Assembly: GCF_945906775.1 (NCBI RefSeq)
Contig: NZ_CAMDRE010000002.1
Location: forward strand, 992,001-1,056,000
Direction of reading: 5' to 3'
Length of the DNA: 64,000 nt
Source: Citrobacter sp. Marseille-Q6884
Lineage (GTDB): Bacteria; Pseudomonadota; Gammaproteobacteria; Enterobacterales; Enterobacteriaceae
Shown here piece after piece: positions 32,911-42,742 of this stretch. The position numbers and the translations under genes are program-made. Each line of letters begins with the position of its first letter. Within the stretch, counting starts at the first letter, position 1. A model generated the notes under the pieces. It was not told where the DNA came from. It searched no databases and saw only the letters and a list, made by a program, of their open reading frames with translations.

Positions 32911-35900
32911 TCAGCGCTGTGTTTTAAACCGCGCTAACAGGTTTTCAACCAGTACAAAGAAGACCGGAACGAAATAAATGGCCAGCACCGTTGCTGCCAG
33001 CATCCCGCCGATAACCCCCGTACCCACCGCATTTTGTGCGCCGGAACCAGCACCGTCGCTTATCGCCAGTGGAATAACCCCTAATATGAATGCCAGTGAT
33101 GTCATCAAGATAGGGCGCAAGCGCATTTGCGCCGCGTCCACTGCAGCTTCCAGCGGTGTTTTTCCTTCTTTTTGCATAATCTCGACAGCAAACTCAACAA
33201 TCAGAATGGCGTTTTTAGCCGAGAGGCCCATCGTGGTGAGCAGGCCGACCTGAAAATAAACATCATTGCTCAAACCGCGCAGATCGGTGGCCAGCAAAGC
33301 GCCAACAACGCCGATGGGCACCACGAGCATTACTGAAAAGGGTATCGACCAGCTTTCATACAATGCCGCCAGGGCAAGAAAGACGACAATAAGCGAAATG
33401 GCGTACAGCATGGGAGCCTGGTTTGTAGACAGTGCTTCCTGGTAAGACAAACCGGTCCAGGCGTAACCCACTCCCGCTGGGAGTTTATTCACTAGGGAGG
33501 CCATAAATTTCATCGCATCGCCGCTGCTTTTCCCTTCGACCGGTTGTCCCAGAATCTCCATCGCAGGCTGACCATTGTAGCGTTCCAGGCGAGGGGAGCC
33601 GTAGGTCCATTCGGTTGATGAGTAAGCGGAAAGCGGTGTCATGGAACCGGAAGCGTTACGCACGTACCAGTGATTGATATTGTCAGGCAACATGCGAAAC
33701 GGCGTATCGGCCTGTACATACACTTTTTTAACGCGTCCCTGATTAAGGAAATCATTGACATAGCGACTACCAAACGCTGTGGAGATGGTCTGATTGATGT
33801 CCGATAATGCGACCCCCATGGCTTCAGCCTTGGTGGCGTTGACATGAATGCGGAACATTGGCGTATCGTCCAACCCATTCGGACGAACCCCGTTAACCTC
33901 TCCGGGTGACTGACTGGCCAGCGCCAGAAGTTCGTTCCGGGCCTGCATCATCTTTTCATGTCCAAGGTTGCCGTTATCCAGTAACTCCATATCAAAACCA
34001 GAAGCGGTTCCCAGTTCGGCGACTGCGGGTAAGTTGAATGGATAAACGACAGCATTATTGATGGCGCTCAGGGCTCTCATCGCCCGATGAATAATGGCGG
34101 TAACCGAGTTTTCTTCCCCAACACGCTCTGACCACGGTTTCAGGCTGATAAAGGCCAGACCGTTATTTTGCCCTTGTCCGCTGAAACCGAATCCACCCAC
34201 GGTAAAAACAGACGCGACATTTTTCTGTTCTTTCGTCAGATAATAATCCGTAATTTCGCCGAGGACTTTGCTGGTATTCACCATCGTTGAACCCGAAGGT
34301 AATTGCGCGGTGGTCATGAAGACGCCCTGATCTTCTTCGGGCAAAAAAGAGGTTGGGGTACGGAGAAACAGCACAATCATCCCCAACCCAATTACGACAT
34401 AAACGACCATATAACGGCCCGTACAACGCAAGAGTTTACGGGTGCTGTCCGTGTAATGCTGGGTGCATCGCTCCATAAAGTGATTGAAGCGGGTAAACAG
34501 AAAATGCGTTTTTGTCTTTTCGCCCTCGGGAACTGCTTTCAACAGCATTGCGCACAGTGCGGGCGTCAGGCTCATCGCCACAAATACCGACAGCAGCATG
34601 GAGGAGATCAACGTAATGGAGAACTGACGGAAGATCTCACCCGTCGCGCCGCTCATAAAGGCCATCGGCATAAACACGGCGGATAACACGACGGCAATAC
34701 CGATCAGCGCTCTCTGGAGCTGACCCATCGCTTTATGCGTCGCCGCTTTAGGCGGTAAGTGTTCTTCGGCAATGATGCGTTCGACATTTTCAACCACCAC
34801 GATGGCGTCATCGACCAGCAGTCCTATCGCCAGCACCATGCCAAACATCGTCAGCGTATTAATTGAAAAACCCGCGACAGACAGGATTGCAAATGTACCG
34901 AGGATAACAACGGGTACGGCGATCGTGGGGATAAGCGTCGCGCGGAAACTTTGCAGAAAAAGATACATGACGAGGAATACCAGGATGATTGCCTCGATCA
35001 ATGTCTGGAACACACCCTGAATCGATATTTCGATGAAGGGGGTTGTGTCATACGGGTAAACGGTTTTCATGCTGGCAGGAAACCAGGCCGATAATCTGTT
35101 CAGCTCTTTTTTGACGGCCCGGGATGTTTCCAGAGCATTTGCACCGGCGGCAAGCTTAATGGCGATCCCGGCCGCAGGTTTGCCGTTATAGCGAGCGACC
35201 GTAGCATAATTTTCCGCGCCCAGCTCAATGCGTGCCACATCACGCAACAGAACCTGGGAGCCATCCTGCTGGACTTTGAGAAAAATTTTGCCAAATTCAT
35301 CGGTGCTTTGCAGGCGCGTCTGGACAATGATCGACGCATTTAATTGCTGGTCGGGCGACTGAGGCATTCCTCCCAGTTGTCCGCCCGATATCTGATTGTT
35401 CTGTATCTTGAGCTGGTTAATAACGTCTTGTGGCGTGAGGTTATATTTGTCGAGTTTTTGTGGGTCCAGCCAGATACGCATGGCGTACTGAGAGCCGAAT
35501 AATTGCACGCTCCCCACCCCGGCAGTACGACTCAGCGGATCTTTAATATTCGACGCAACATAGTCCGCAATATCATATTGGCTCAGGCTGTTATTATCAG
35601 AGATAAAGCCGGCGACCATTAAGATATTGCTGCTGGATTTATCAACGCTGATCCCTTGCTGCTGTACCTCCTGTGGCAACGAAGGCATCGCCAGCTGCAG
35701 TTTGTTCTGTACCTGAACCTGCGCAATATCGGGTGATGTCCCCGTCTTGAAGGTCAGGATAATCGACGCATTACCTGCAGCATCGCTGGTGGATGACATA
35801 TACATCAGGCCATCAAGACCATTCATATTCTGTTCAATCACCTGCGTGACGGAGTCTTCAACGGTTTTGGCATCTGCACCTGGGTAGGCTGCGCTGATAG

Positions 35901-36030
35901 TGATTGTCGGCGGGGCAATTTGTGGATACTGGGCGATCGGCAGGTTCATTATTGCGATACCGCCCGTTAGCATCATGATAATAGCGAGTACCCATGCGAA
36001 AACCGGGCGCTCAATAAAAAAGTTGGCCAT
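32911..36030 (-). CDS. mdtF: RND multidrug efflux pump permease MdtF
   Basis: The 1039-residue protein is an AcrB-type inner-membrane drug/proton antiporter, closest in memory to E. coli MdtF (1037). Diagnostic agreement includes [56 protein letters not shown] and [20 protein letters not shown]. The proton-relay residues are present: paired aspartates in [15 protein letters not shown] (about 407-408) and the lysine in [14 protein letters not shown] (about 940). It would work with MdtE and outer-membrane TolC to export bile salts, steroids and drugs. It starts 28 bases after mdtE. In E. coli GadE drives mdtEF; no gadE is present here. Confidence 0.93.
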   Translation of the reverse strand: MANFFIERPVFAWVLAIIMMLTGGIAIMNLPIAQYPQIAPPTITISAAYPGADAKTVEDSVTQVIEQNMNGLDGLMYMSSTSDAAGNASIILTFKTGTSPDIAQVQVQNKLQLAMPSLPQEVQQQGISVDKSSSNILMVAGFISDNNSLSQYDIADYVASNIKDPLSRTAGVGSVQLFGSQYAMRIWLDPQKLDKYNLTPQDVINQLKIQNNQISGGQLGGMPQSPDQQLNASIIVQTRLQSTDEFGKIFLKVQQDGSQVLLRDVARIELGAENYATVARYNGKPAAGIAIKLAAGANALETSRAVKKELNRLSAWFPASMKTVYPYDTTPFIEISIQGVFQTLIEAIILVFLVMYLFLQSFRATLIPTIAVPVVILGTFAILSVAGFSINTLTMFGMVLAIGLLVDDAIVVVENVERIIAEEHLPPKAATHKAMGQLQRALIGIAVVLSAVFMPMAFMSGATGEIFRQFSITLISSMLLSVFVAMSLTPALCAMLLKAVPEGEKTKTHFLFTRFNHFMERCTQHYTDSTRKLLRCTGRYMVVYVVIGLGMIVLFLRTPTSFLPEEDQGVFMTTAQLPSGSTMVNTSKVLGEITDYYLTKEQKNVASVFTVGGFGFSGQGQNNGLAFISLKPWSERVGEENSVTAIIHRAMRALSAINNAVVYPFNLPAVAELGTASGFDMELLDNGNLGHEKMMQARNELLALASQSPGEVNGVRPNGLDDTPMFRIHVNATKAEAMGVALSDINQTISTAFGSRYVNDFLNQGRVKKVYVQADTPFRMLPDNINHWYVRNASGSMTPLSAYSSTEWTYGSPRLERYNGQPAMEILGQPVEGKSSGDAMKFMASLVNKLPAGVGYAWTGLSYQEALSTNQAPMLYAISLIVVFLALAALYESWSIPFSVMLVVPIGVVGALLATDLRGLSNDVYFQVGLLTTMGLSAKNAILIVEFAVEIMQKEGKTPLEAAVDAAQMRLRPILMTSLAFILGVIPLAISDGAGSGAQNAVGTGVIGGMLAATVLAIYFVPVFFVLVENLLARFKTQR

Positions 36031-36058
36031 GAAGAAGGTGTCCTTAATGCCTGAAATA

Positions 36059-37216
36059 TTACTGTTCAGTTACCGTGTCGGGTTTGTTCAGCGCTGAAGT
36101 GCGGACCCGGGCTTTGACGCCTGGACGAACTCTTTGTAATCCGGAAACAATGACCCGATCGCCAGGACGTAATCCCGCAGTCACTAACCACTGATTGCCA
36201 ACAGCCTTCACCGAGTTTATTTCGCGCAGTTGCACCACGTTGTTTTGATCAAGGATTAGCGCGGTGGCTTTTCCCTGTTCGTTATGTGTCACGCCCTCCT
36301 GGGGGACCATCAAAACGTTCTGCTGGGTACCTTCATCCAGTAATGCTGTGACATACATCCCCGGTAAAATTTCACTTTCAGGATTGGGAAACACGGCGCG
36401 CAGGGTCACGGAGCCGGTGGCTTCATCGACGGCAGGATCGGAAAACTCAAGCGTACCGGTATAGCGGTAGGGTTTGCCGTTTTCGAGCATCAACTCAACC
36501 GGAATTTTGCGTGTTCCCTGTTCAAGTTTGCCGCTGGATTTCTCTTCTTTCAGGCGTAAAAAGTCCTGTACTGACTGCGTCAAATCAATATATATGGGGT
36601 CCAGTCGCTGAACGGTGACGAGGGCGTTTTGCTGATTGGCGGTGACGAGAGCGCCAACGGTCACTGAGGATTTGCCGCTAATGCCATCAATGGGCGAGGT
36701 GACATTGGCGTAATGAAGGTTGATGGTGGCCTGCTCGAGCTCCGCTCTGGCAACGGCGACATTGGCTTCAGCTTCATTAAGCTGCGAACGCGTTGTGTCA
36801 TAATCCTGGCGGCTGACATAATTGGATTTTAATAAGGCTGACTGACGGTTTGCCATTAAACGCACATTATTGGCCGTTGAGACTGCCTTTGCCAGCGCGC
36901 CTTTGGCTGAATCCAGTTTTGCCTGAAGTGGGGCGGGATCAATTTGGTAGAGGGACGCGCCTTTGCTGACTTTATCCCCCTCTGCAAAGTTACGTTTAAT
37001 AATTATCCCGCCGACCTGAGGTCTTATTTCAGCTATTTCGAACGCAACGGCTCTGCCTGGAAGCTCGCTTTTAATATTCACTGAAGACGGCGCTAAGGTA
37101 ATAACGCCTACCTCTGGCGTCATGGTTGTCGGTTTTTCTGACGGTTTATTATCGCAGGCGGTGATAATTGCAGTACTAAAAAATAATGGTATCAACAGTA
37201 AGCATTTTCTGTTCAT
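36059..37216 (-). CDS. mdtE: Periplasmic adaptor lipoprotein MdtE of the MdtEF-TolC pump
   Basis: From the ATG at 37216 (AGGGA upstream) the product is 385 residues, the same length as E. coli MdtE. It is a membrane-fusion lipoprotein with signal and lipobox ([10 protein letters not shown], lipidated cysteine near residue 21), paired biotinyl-lipoyl-like motifs ([19 protein letters not shown] and the matching [10 protein letters not shown]), a coiled-coil hairpin (about 95-160), then beta-barrel and membrane-proximal domains. [12 protein letters not shown] and LLPQEGV-type segments agree with MdtE. It would bridge MdtF and TolC. It is the first gene of mdtEF; slp lies upstream on the same strand. 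Confidence 0.93.
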   Translation of the reverse strand: MNRKCLLLIPLFFSTAIITACDNKPSEKPTTMTPEVGVITLAPSSVNIKSELPGRAVAFEIAEIRPQVGGIIIKRNFAEGDKVSKGASLYQIDPAPLQAKLDSAKGALAKAVSTANNVRLMANRQSALLKSNYVSRQDYDTTRSQLNEAEANVAVARAELEQATINLHYANVTSPIDGISGKSSVTVGALVTANQQNALVTVQRLDPIYIDLTQSVQDFLRLKEEKSSGKLEQGTRKIPVELMLENGKPYRYTGTLEFSDPAVDEATGSVTLRAVFPNPESEILPGMYVTALLDEGTQQNVLMVPQEGVTHNEQGKATALILDQNNVVQLREINSVKAVGNQWLVTAGLRPGDRVIVSGLQRVRPGVKARVRTSALNKPDTVTEQ

Positions 37217-37402
37217 AGTAATCCCTGAAGAATTCGTAAGCACAAATGTTCTTTTATTGCATGCAGGGTGGGAGAGTTATCGGTGAATAACAAAAGATGC
37301 TCAAACATGAGAAGGGTCATGCCTATTCGTCGCTAAGGTTTAGCGGATAAAATTACAGATAACAGGAATAATGCATGTTAGCCGAAAGATCTCATGAAGC
37401 AG

Positions 37403-37480
37403 GATGACGCAATAAGGTCTATGCGGACGATGATAAGGATGTGTTGCCGATATCCCGGTCCGATATAGCGTTGCGTCATC
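37403..37480. repeat. Inverted repeat between slp and mdtE
   Basis: GATGACGCAA (37403-37412) and TTGCGTCATC (37471-37480) are perfect inverted arms around 58 bases. It starts 12 bases beyond the slp stop and could form a cruciform or transcript hairpin. It lies exactly where E. coli carries dctR-yhiD-hdeBAD-gadE. No T run is present. Confidence 0.5.
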
Positions 37481-37492
37481 TTACCACTGGGA

Positions 37493-38059
37493 TTATTTTA
37501 CGAGTTCCGGCGTGACTTGAGTCACGGCGTTGGTGTAGTAGGGTGCGCCCCACATCGGTTCAGGCCAGAACGCGCCATAGCCGTAATCCCACAGGTTATA
37601 GGTGGTATTGACGGACTCTGTTAAGTGCCACACCTGAATGCCTTGTAAATCGACTTTCACAAAGTCGTACGGGACTTTATTGATGAATCCTTGTTCATCG
37701 CCTTGAATTGTCCCTAAAATCGTCACGAAATGATTTCTGTAGTTCACCGGGTCCAGAAACCCTTGTTGTCTGGCAAGAATACGCCCTTGATAGCTCGCTT
37801 CTATTTGCGGTTTGGCGTAGCTGTTCAGTGGTAGAACGGCAATTTCCAGCAAGGTATCCTTTTTGGTGTTGATCACATTGATGACTTTACCACCAAAACG
37901 GGCTTGCTGACCGGTATATAAACCCGGTTGATTATGTACGGAGATAAAGTTTTTTTGTATATCTGGTTGATTATTGCCTTTTATATTTTCAGGAATTGAA
38001 GCGCACGATGCCAGAAAAAATGTAATGGCAATAACTATCACACCTTTTGTTTTGTTCAT
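37493..38059 (-). CDS. slp: Outer-membrane lipoprotein Slp (starvation/stationary-phase inducible)
   Basis: The 188-residue lipoprotein has a signal with lipobox LASC (cysteine near residue 19) and aligns almost throughout with remembered E. coli Slp (188). Shared stretches are SIPENIKGNNQPDIQK, GLYTGQQARFGGKVINVIN, GFLDPVNYRNHFVTILGTIQG and the C-terminal YTNAVTQVTPELVK. Slp is anchored in the outer membrane, induced by starvation and acid, and thought to limit acid-metabolite damage. It starts behind an AGGA site. It lies on the same strand as mdtE, as in E. coli, but the intervening acid-resistance genes are absent. Confidence 0.93.
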   Translation of the reverse strand: MNKTKGVIVIAITFFLASCASIPENIKGNNQPDIQKNFISVHNQPGLYTGQQARFGGKVINVINTKKDTLLEIAVLPLNSYAKPQIEASYQGRILARQQGFLDPVNYRNHFVTILGTIQGDEQGFINKVPYDFVKVDLQGIQVWHLTESVNTTYNLWDYGYGAFWPEPMWGAPYYTNAVTQVTPELVK

Positions 38060-38440
38060 TTCATTGTCCTGCTAAAAAAGAGAAAACTATCATAACCCTT
38101 TGCTTTTTGTTGTCATCCAGGGTTTGGATGAATGTCTAAAAGCATTATTATTGTGGCTTATGGTTATAGTCATCTGTCTGGCAGGAAAAGAAGGGGAGTG
38201 TATTAATATTGCCTTTTTATAACGGAGATGAAAAATAGCGCAACTTTTATCAGCGTGAGAGAGGAAAAGTGTCATGACATGTTGTGAATAAATGGTTTCT
38301 GCTTTATGTATATAAACAGGTTTTGTTTGTTATCAACTGGAATAAGCTTGCGACTTATTTCCGGGGATTTACGGGGGTGTAGTCACGTTTACTCTCAATA
38401 TTGACGGCATCCTTGCAGTGCTCACTGAGATACATACAAA
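38060..38440. other. Intergenic region upstream of slp
   Basis: About 380 A/T-rich bases holding the slp promoter. I looked for the 20-base GadE (GAD) box recalled from E. coli and saw no convincing copy. No open frame or repeat worth noting. Confidence 0.4.
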
Positions 38441-38466
38441 AAAATCCACGCAATTGCGTGGATTTT
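38441..38466 (-). terminator. Rho-independent terminator of ychF
   Basis: A perfect 26-base palindrome (arms AAAATCCACGCAA/TTGCGTGGATTTT) followed on the minus strand by a T run, about 58 bases after the ychF stop. Confidence 0.85.
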
Positions 38467-38523
38467 ATGGTTTTTTGTTATTCTCATGAGATATGTTGGG
38501 ATCCCATGAGATAACAAATTTTA

Positions 38524-39618
38524 TTAGACGTTGAACAGGAAGTTCATGACATCGCCATCTTTAACGATGTAGTCTTTACCTTCAGCGCGCATCTTACCGG
38601 CTTCTTTCGCACCTTGTTCACCCTTATAGGTGATGAAGTCTTCAAACGCGATGGTCTGCGCGCGGATAAAGCCTTTTTCGAAGTCGGTGTGGATTTTACC
38701 GGCTGCCTGCGGAGCGGTGGCACCGACAGGAATAGTCCAGGCGCGAACTTCTTTCACGCCAGCGGTGAAGTAGGTCTGCAGGTTCAGCAACTGGTAGCCA
38801 GCGCGGATAACGCGGTTCAGTCCCGGCTCTTCCAGACCCAGCTCAGCCATAAACTCATCACGATCGGCATCATCAAGTTCAGCAATATCGGATTCAACAG
38901 CGGCACAAACGGCGACCACAACAGAACCTTCGGCTTCGGCGATTTCACGCACTTTATCGAGGTATGGGTTGTTCTCAAAACCATCTTCGTTGACGTTAGC
39001 AATATACATCGTTGGCTTGAGCGTCAGGAAGCTCAGGTATTTGATGGCCGCTTTGTCTTCGTCAGTCAGGTTTTTCAGCGCACGCAGCATGCCGGCGTTT
39101 TCCAGCTGTGGCAGACATTTTTCCAGCGCAGCCAGTTCTGCTTTAGCATCTTTATCACCGCCCTTGGCTTTCTTCTGCACGCGGTGGATAGCACGCTCAC
39201 AGGTATCAAGGTCGGAAAGGGCCAGTTCAGTGTTGATAACATCGATATCGTCAGCCGGATCCACTTTGTTATTAACGTGGATAATGTTGTCGTTTTCGAA
39301 GCAACGCACCACGTGACCGATAGCTTCGGTTTCACGGATATTGGTCAGGAACTGGTTACCCAGACCTTCACCTTTAGACGCGCCTTTTACCAGGCCCGCG
39401 ATATCCACGAATTCCATTGTAGTAGGCAGAATACGCTGTGGCTTGACGATTTCCGCCAGCTGATCCAGACGCGGATCGGGCATCGGGACAACACCTGTGT
39501 TCGGCTCAATAGTACAGAACGGGAAGTTTGCCGCTTCGATACCCGCTTTTGTGAGCGCGTTGAACAGGGTGGATTTGCCTACGTTTGGCAAACCGACGAT
39601 ACCGCATTTGAATCCCAT
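38524..39618 (-). CDS. ychF: Redox-regulated ATPase/GTPase YchF (EngD)
   Basis: Obg-family P-loop NTPase of 364 residues that prefers ATP, binds ribosomes, and in E. coli negatively affects oxidative-stress resistance. The P loop GLPNVGKST is at residues 9-17. Also seen are the switch region [10 protein letters not shown], the G3 motif [27 protein letters not shown] at the degenerate G4 site, and the C-terminal TGS domain ending [13 protein letters not shown]. It lies just downstream of pth on the same strand, the usual enterobacterial pair, and marks the return to core gene order after the accessory region. Confidence 0.97.
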   Translation of the reverse strand: MGFKCGIVGLPNVGKSTLFNALTKAGIEAANFPFCTIEPNTGVVPMPDPRLDQLAEIVKPQRILPTTMEFVDIAGLVKGASKGEGLGNQFLTNIRETEAIGHVVRCFENDNIIHVNNKVDPADDIDVINTELALSDLDTCERAIHRVQKKAKGGDKDAKAELAALEKCLPQLENAGMLRALKNLTDEDKAAIKYLSFLTLKPTMYIANVNEDGFENNPYLDKVREIAEAEGSVVVAVCAAVESDIAELDDADRDEFMAELGLEEPGLNRVIRAGYQLLNLQTYFTAGVKEVRAWTIPVGATAPQAAGKIHTDFEKGFIRAQTIAFEDFITYKGEQGAKEAGKMRAEGKDYIVKDGDVMNFLFNV

Positions 39619-39733
39619 GTTTAAATCACCTTAATCTTTTGATATTCAACCTGTTACAGAAAACAGATTGTAGAAAAGTAAATAACTCTGCCTATTATAC
39701 ACAGCACGCGAAAAAAATGCCGCACATCGCTGC

Positions 39734-40318
39734 TTATTGCGCTTTAAAGGTGTGTAACCGGCTCGTTGCTTTGGTCAGGCCATCTTTGAACAAAATCTCG
39801 GTACAACGCGCCGCTTCGTCAATGGCTTCATCAATTAACTTCTGTTCTGAAACAGGCGGTTTGCCTAAAACAAAACCGACAACTTTGTTTTTATCGCCGG
39901 GATGACCAATTCCGACGCGTAAACGATGAAAGTTTGGGTTATTGCCTAACTTGCTGATGATGTCTTTCAGACCATTGTGTCCGCCGTGACCCCCACCAAG
40001 TTTAAATTTGGCGACACCCGGAGGCAGATCCAATTCGTCGTGAGCGACCAAAATTTCATCGGGATTGATACGATAAAAACTGGCCATCGCGCCGACGGCC
40101 TTGCCGCTCAGATTCATAAATGTGGTCGGCACCAGCAGGCGGACATCTTCGCCTTCAAGCGTTACTCTGGAGGTATAACCGAAGAATTTCGGCTCTTCAC
40201 GCAGGGGGGCGCGTAATCTTTCAGCCAGTAAATCGACATACCATGCGCCAGCATTATGTCGTGTTGCCGCATATTCTGCGCCAGGGTTTGCCAGACCGAC
40301 AATCAATTTAATCGTCAC
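39734..40318 (-). CDS. pth: Peptidyl-tRNA hydrolase
   Basis: Essential cytoplasmic enzyme that cleaves peptidyl-tRNA released from stalled ribosomes. The GTG start at 40318 gives the 194-residue length of E. coli Pth and its exact N terminus ([13 protein letters not shown]). An upstream in-frame start would add eight unconserved residues. The catalytic histidine is in [11 protein letters not shown] near residue 20. Substrate-site motifs include [18 protein letters not shown] and the [14 protein letters not shown] loop. It is followed at about 115 bases by ychF. Confidence 0.97.
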   Translation of the reverse strand: MTIKLIVGLANPGAEYAATRHNAGAWYVDLLAERLRAPLREEPKFFGYTSRVTLEGEDVRLLVPTTFMNLSGKAVGAMASFYRINPDEILVAHDELDLPPGVAKFKLGGGHGGHNGLKDIISKLGNNPNFHRLRVGIGHPGDKNKVVGFVLGKPPVSEQKLIDEAIDEAARCTEILFKDGLTKATSRLHTFKAQ

Positions 40319-40592
40319 GTGTTTTGTCCTGAGTGTGTCCATAAACGGCGTGTAGTTTACTGTCTGGCGACGCGGTTGACAAAAAACTGCGTGCGTATGA
40401 TCAAAAACTGAATAATTGCTCTGCTGGACTATTGGAAATTGAGACTGTTCAGTAGCTTATTTGTAAAGTTTTGTTGCATGGGTGTTTGTAATTGTGATCG
40501 CTCCCGCACATGCGAAGGGCAGTGTTGTCTATACTTTACACATAAGGATTAGGGGTATTCCCTGTAGCAACCCAAAGTTCCGGAGGTGACAC

Positions 40593-40877
40593 ATGAAACG
40601 CAAAAACGCTTCGTTACTCGGTAACGTGCTCATGGCTTTAGGGTTGGTGGTGATGGTTGTGGGTGTTGGCTATTCAATTTTAAATCAGCTGCCGCAATTT
40701 AACCTGCCACAGTTTTTCGCACATGGTGCTGTGCTCAGTATTTTTGTCGGCGGTATTCTCTGGCTGGCGGGGGCCCGCGTCGGTGGGCATGAGCAAATCA
40801 GCGATCGTTACTGGTGGGTGCGACATTACGATAAACGCTGTCGTCGTGGTGGCGATTCATCCCATCGCCATAGCTAA
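40593..40877 (+). CDS. ychH: Stress-induced inner-membrane protein YchH
   Basis: The 94-residue protein has two hydrophobic helices (about 10-30 and 42-62) and a basic C-terminal tail. It matches E. coli YchH (92 residues) nearly throughout (MKRKNASLLGNVLM, VGVGYSILNQLPQFN, YWWVRHYDKRCRR). YchH is induced by hydrogen peroxide, cadmium and acid and affects biofilm formation; its mechanism is not known. A good GGAGG ribosome site precedes the start. It is divergent from pth and normally borders dauA; here the diaminobutyrate module intervenes. Confidence 0.95.
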   Translation: MKRKNASLLGNVLMALGLVVMVVGVGYSILNQLPQFNLPQFFAHGAVLSIFVGGILWLAGARVGGHEQISDRYWWVRHYDKRCRRGGDSSHRHS

Positions 40878-40913
40878 GTAATGGCTCCAGCGGGAGCCAT
40901 TAAGATGATGAAG

Positions 40914-40945
40914 AAAGTCCTGGCCTAAAGACCGGGACTTTTTGT
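40914..40945 (+). terminator. Terminator after ychH
   Basis: AAAGTCC and GGGACTTT arms (40914-40920, 40934-40941) followed by TTGTTTTT. A smaller hairpin ATGGCTCC/GGAGCCAT (40881-40900) without a T run precedes it. It sits between convergent ychH and the aspartokinase gene and may serve both. Confidence 0.7.
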
Positions 40946-40967
40946 TTTTGAGACAGGCAAAAACGGA

Positions 40968-42329
40968 TTATTCAAACAACTGGAGATGCAGTGCTTTTAT
41001 AGCGCTATCGGCTTCGTCTGCGGGGAGCAGGAAGCAAAGATTATTACGAGATGCGCCATGACAGACCATACGTACTGCATGTTCTTCAAGCCAGGCAAAT
41101 ACATCTTTAACAACGCCAGATGCCTGAGTCAGTTGATTACCCACCAGTGTCACCAGCGCCAGGCCGGTTTCCACTTCAACGTGACAGTGAGAAGAGAGCT
41201 CGGTAAACAATGAGGTGGTCAACGTAGGATCTTCACCGGAAGTGGCATGGGTGGAGTCCAGCGCCAGCGCAATGCTGTTTTCTGACGTGGTGACCAGATC
41301 GGCGGCAACAGAGTGACGAGCCAACAGGGCAAACATGCGCGCTAAAAACTGACAAGATGGTTGTTCATCCAGGCTATGTAAGCGCAACAGCGTCTGTTTG
41401 CGGCGCACCGCAACGGCACGATAACGCGGTGGATTATCCGTCGTGCTGCACACCAGCGTGCCGCCGGCAGCGGTATTTTTGCTGGAGCCGACAAACACCG
41501 GAATGTTTTTGCGCATTGCAGGCATCAACGTCGCCGGATGGAGAACCTTGGCACCGTATGCAGCCATATCGCTGGCCTCGGAAAACGAGATGTGGTCGAT
41601 ACGTTTGGCATTGGGCACGACGCGCGGGTCGGTGGTGTAGATCCCGGCAACATCGGTCCAGATATCGACCCGCGCCGCGTGGAGCGCTTCACCGAGTAAC
41701 GATGCGGTGTAATCACTACCACCACGCCCCAGCGTTGTGGTGTGTCCTGCGCTATCGCGACCGATAAATCCCTGCGTAATCACCAGCGCTTGTTCAATGC
41801 GCGGACGCAGGTGAGTTTCCGCCAGCTCAGCCAGCGTGCGGATTTCCGGCTCTGCACAACCGTAAGTCGCGTTGGTGCGGATAACGCTTCGGGCATCAAA
41901 CCAACTGGCTTCCACGTCCCGTTCACGGAGTACTTCAGTAAACAGTAAAGAGGACATCAACTCGCCGTGGCTGACCAGTTCATCGCTGAGCGCGGTAGAC
42001 GGCGCAGTTGCCGCCGTTTGCGCCAGGCGACTGATATTTTCAAGGAGATTATCGATTTCCTTGCTGATCACGGAGGGCTGCTTGAGGCAGGAAATAATAT
42101 TGTGCTGGATAGTACGTAGAGTCTCGATCTTGTCCATACGCTGATGGCTTTCCAGACCTTCAGCAAGTTCAACAAGCAGGTTGGTAACGCCTGCCGAAGC
42201 AGAGAGAACAACTAAACGAACATTGGGATCAGCAAGAACAATGCTGGCGCTGCGGTTCATCGCGTCAAAGTCAGCGACGCTGGTGCCGCCAAATTTGGCA
42301 ACGATGAAATGTGGGTAAATGCGAGTCAT
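40968..42329 (-). CDS. Aspartokinase III (LysC) paralogue, probably lysine-insensitive, next to dat-ddc
   Basis: Phosphorylates aspartate to aspartyl-4-phosphate. The 453-residue protein aligns end to end with E. coli LysC (449, offset +4): KFGGTSVADFDAMNRSA, TLGRGGSDYTA, VDIWTDVAGIYTTDPR, YGAKVLHPATL. Two ACT domains follow from about residue 305. The lysine site has diverged: E. coli Met318, His320, Gly323, Ser338, Val339 and Val347 become Glu322, Pro324, Gln327, Ala342, Ala343 and Asn351. Several of these positions contact lysine or give feedback resistance when mutated in E. coli. It is divergent from dat and ddc, which use its downstream product aspartate semialdehyde. The housekeeping lysC is expected elsewhere. 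The leader holds a degraded lysine riboswitch. Confidence 0.9.
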   Translation of the reverse strand: MTRIYPHFIVAKFGGTSVADFDAMNRSASIVLADPNVRLVVLSASAGVTNLLVELAEGLESHQRMDKIETLRTIQHNIISCLKQPSVISKEIDNLLENISRLAQTAATAPSTALSDELVSHGELMSSLLFTEVLRERDVEASWFDARSVIRTNATYGCAEPEIRTLAELAETHLRPRIEQALVITQGFIGRDSAGHTTTLGRGGSDYTASLLGEALHAARVDIWTDVAGIYTTDPRVVPNAKRIDHISFSEASDMAAYGAKVLHPATLMPAMRKNIPVFVGSSKNTAAGGTLVCSTTDNPPRYRAVAVRRKQTLLRLHSLDEQPSCQFLARMFALLARHSVAADLVTTSENSIALALDSTHATSGEDPTLTTSLFTELSSHCHVEVETGLALVTLVGNQLTQASGVVKDVFAWLEEHAVRMVCHGASRNNLCFLLPADEADSAIKALHLQLFE

Positions 42330-42411
42330 AACAATCTCATATCAGGGCGCCATTAATTTATGGCTAGAAAATTTTTCATTCTCGGCATAAGGGAAGGTCG
42401 CTTCGCCTTAC

Positions 42412-42540
42412 GAAATGTCCGCCCGCGAACATTTCTGATGACAACCCAGGAGGCACTCCTGTTGTCGATAACGTGTTTCGCCTGTACGCGTTACCGGGTG
42501 ATGCGCATTAGTTCTTTATTTACAGAGCGTGTAAATAAGC
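42412..42540 (-). promoter_or_regulatory. Degenerate lysine-riboswitch-like leader of the aspartokinase gene
   Basis: On the minus strand this leader follows the E. coli lysC lysine riboswitch. TGCGCATCACCC (42496-42507) corresponds to its GTGCATCGCC. Then come a stem-loop at 42466-42496 (GGTAACG/CGTTATC), CAGGAG-TGC-CTCCTG (42447-42461), GGGTTGTCA, and the hairpin GAAATGTTC/GGACATTTC (42412-42435), whose 9 bp covary with GAAGCGTTC/GGGCGTTTC. The homology resumes near the start codon (CTTCCCTTATGCC, and TTGTTATG like TAGTTATG). The 5' AGAGG core element, the long P2 arm and most of the expression platform are missing. It is either vestigial or altered in ligand. The E. coli sequence is from memory. 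Confidence 0.65.
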
Positions 42541-42742
42541 GCGACATAATAAGTGATTTATCTGAAGGGATCGACTTTTTTATTTTAATTATCGATAAGT
42601 AAGTTTAAATGTATACATTAACGCTCTGACGCTGACTCTATTAATGGTGAGTTTTCGTAATGAATTCAATAACACCATGAAAAATTTAAGGATTTATGTT
42701 TGCTGTCTCCATTGCGGTGAGTTGTAGATTTTTATACTAAAG

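Noticed and set aside
38060..38440. GadE binding box upstream of slp
   Set aside because: No stretch matched the recalled 20-base GAD box well enough. No gadE is present in the window.
38614..39624. 336-codon open frame on the plus strand antisense to ychF
   Set aside because: Fully contained in the ychF complement apart from a few bases. The composition is typical of an antisense frame, and nothing supports expression.
40500..40525. CRP site upstream of ychH
   Set aside because: AATTGTGATC gives a good left half, but the right half (CGCACAT) is offset by two bases from the consensus spacing, too weak to call by eye.
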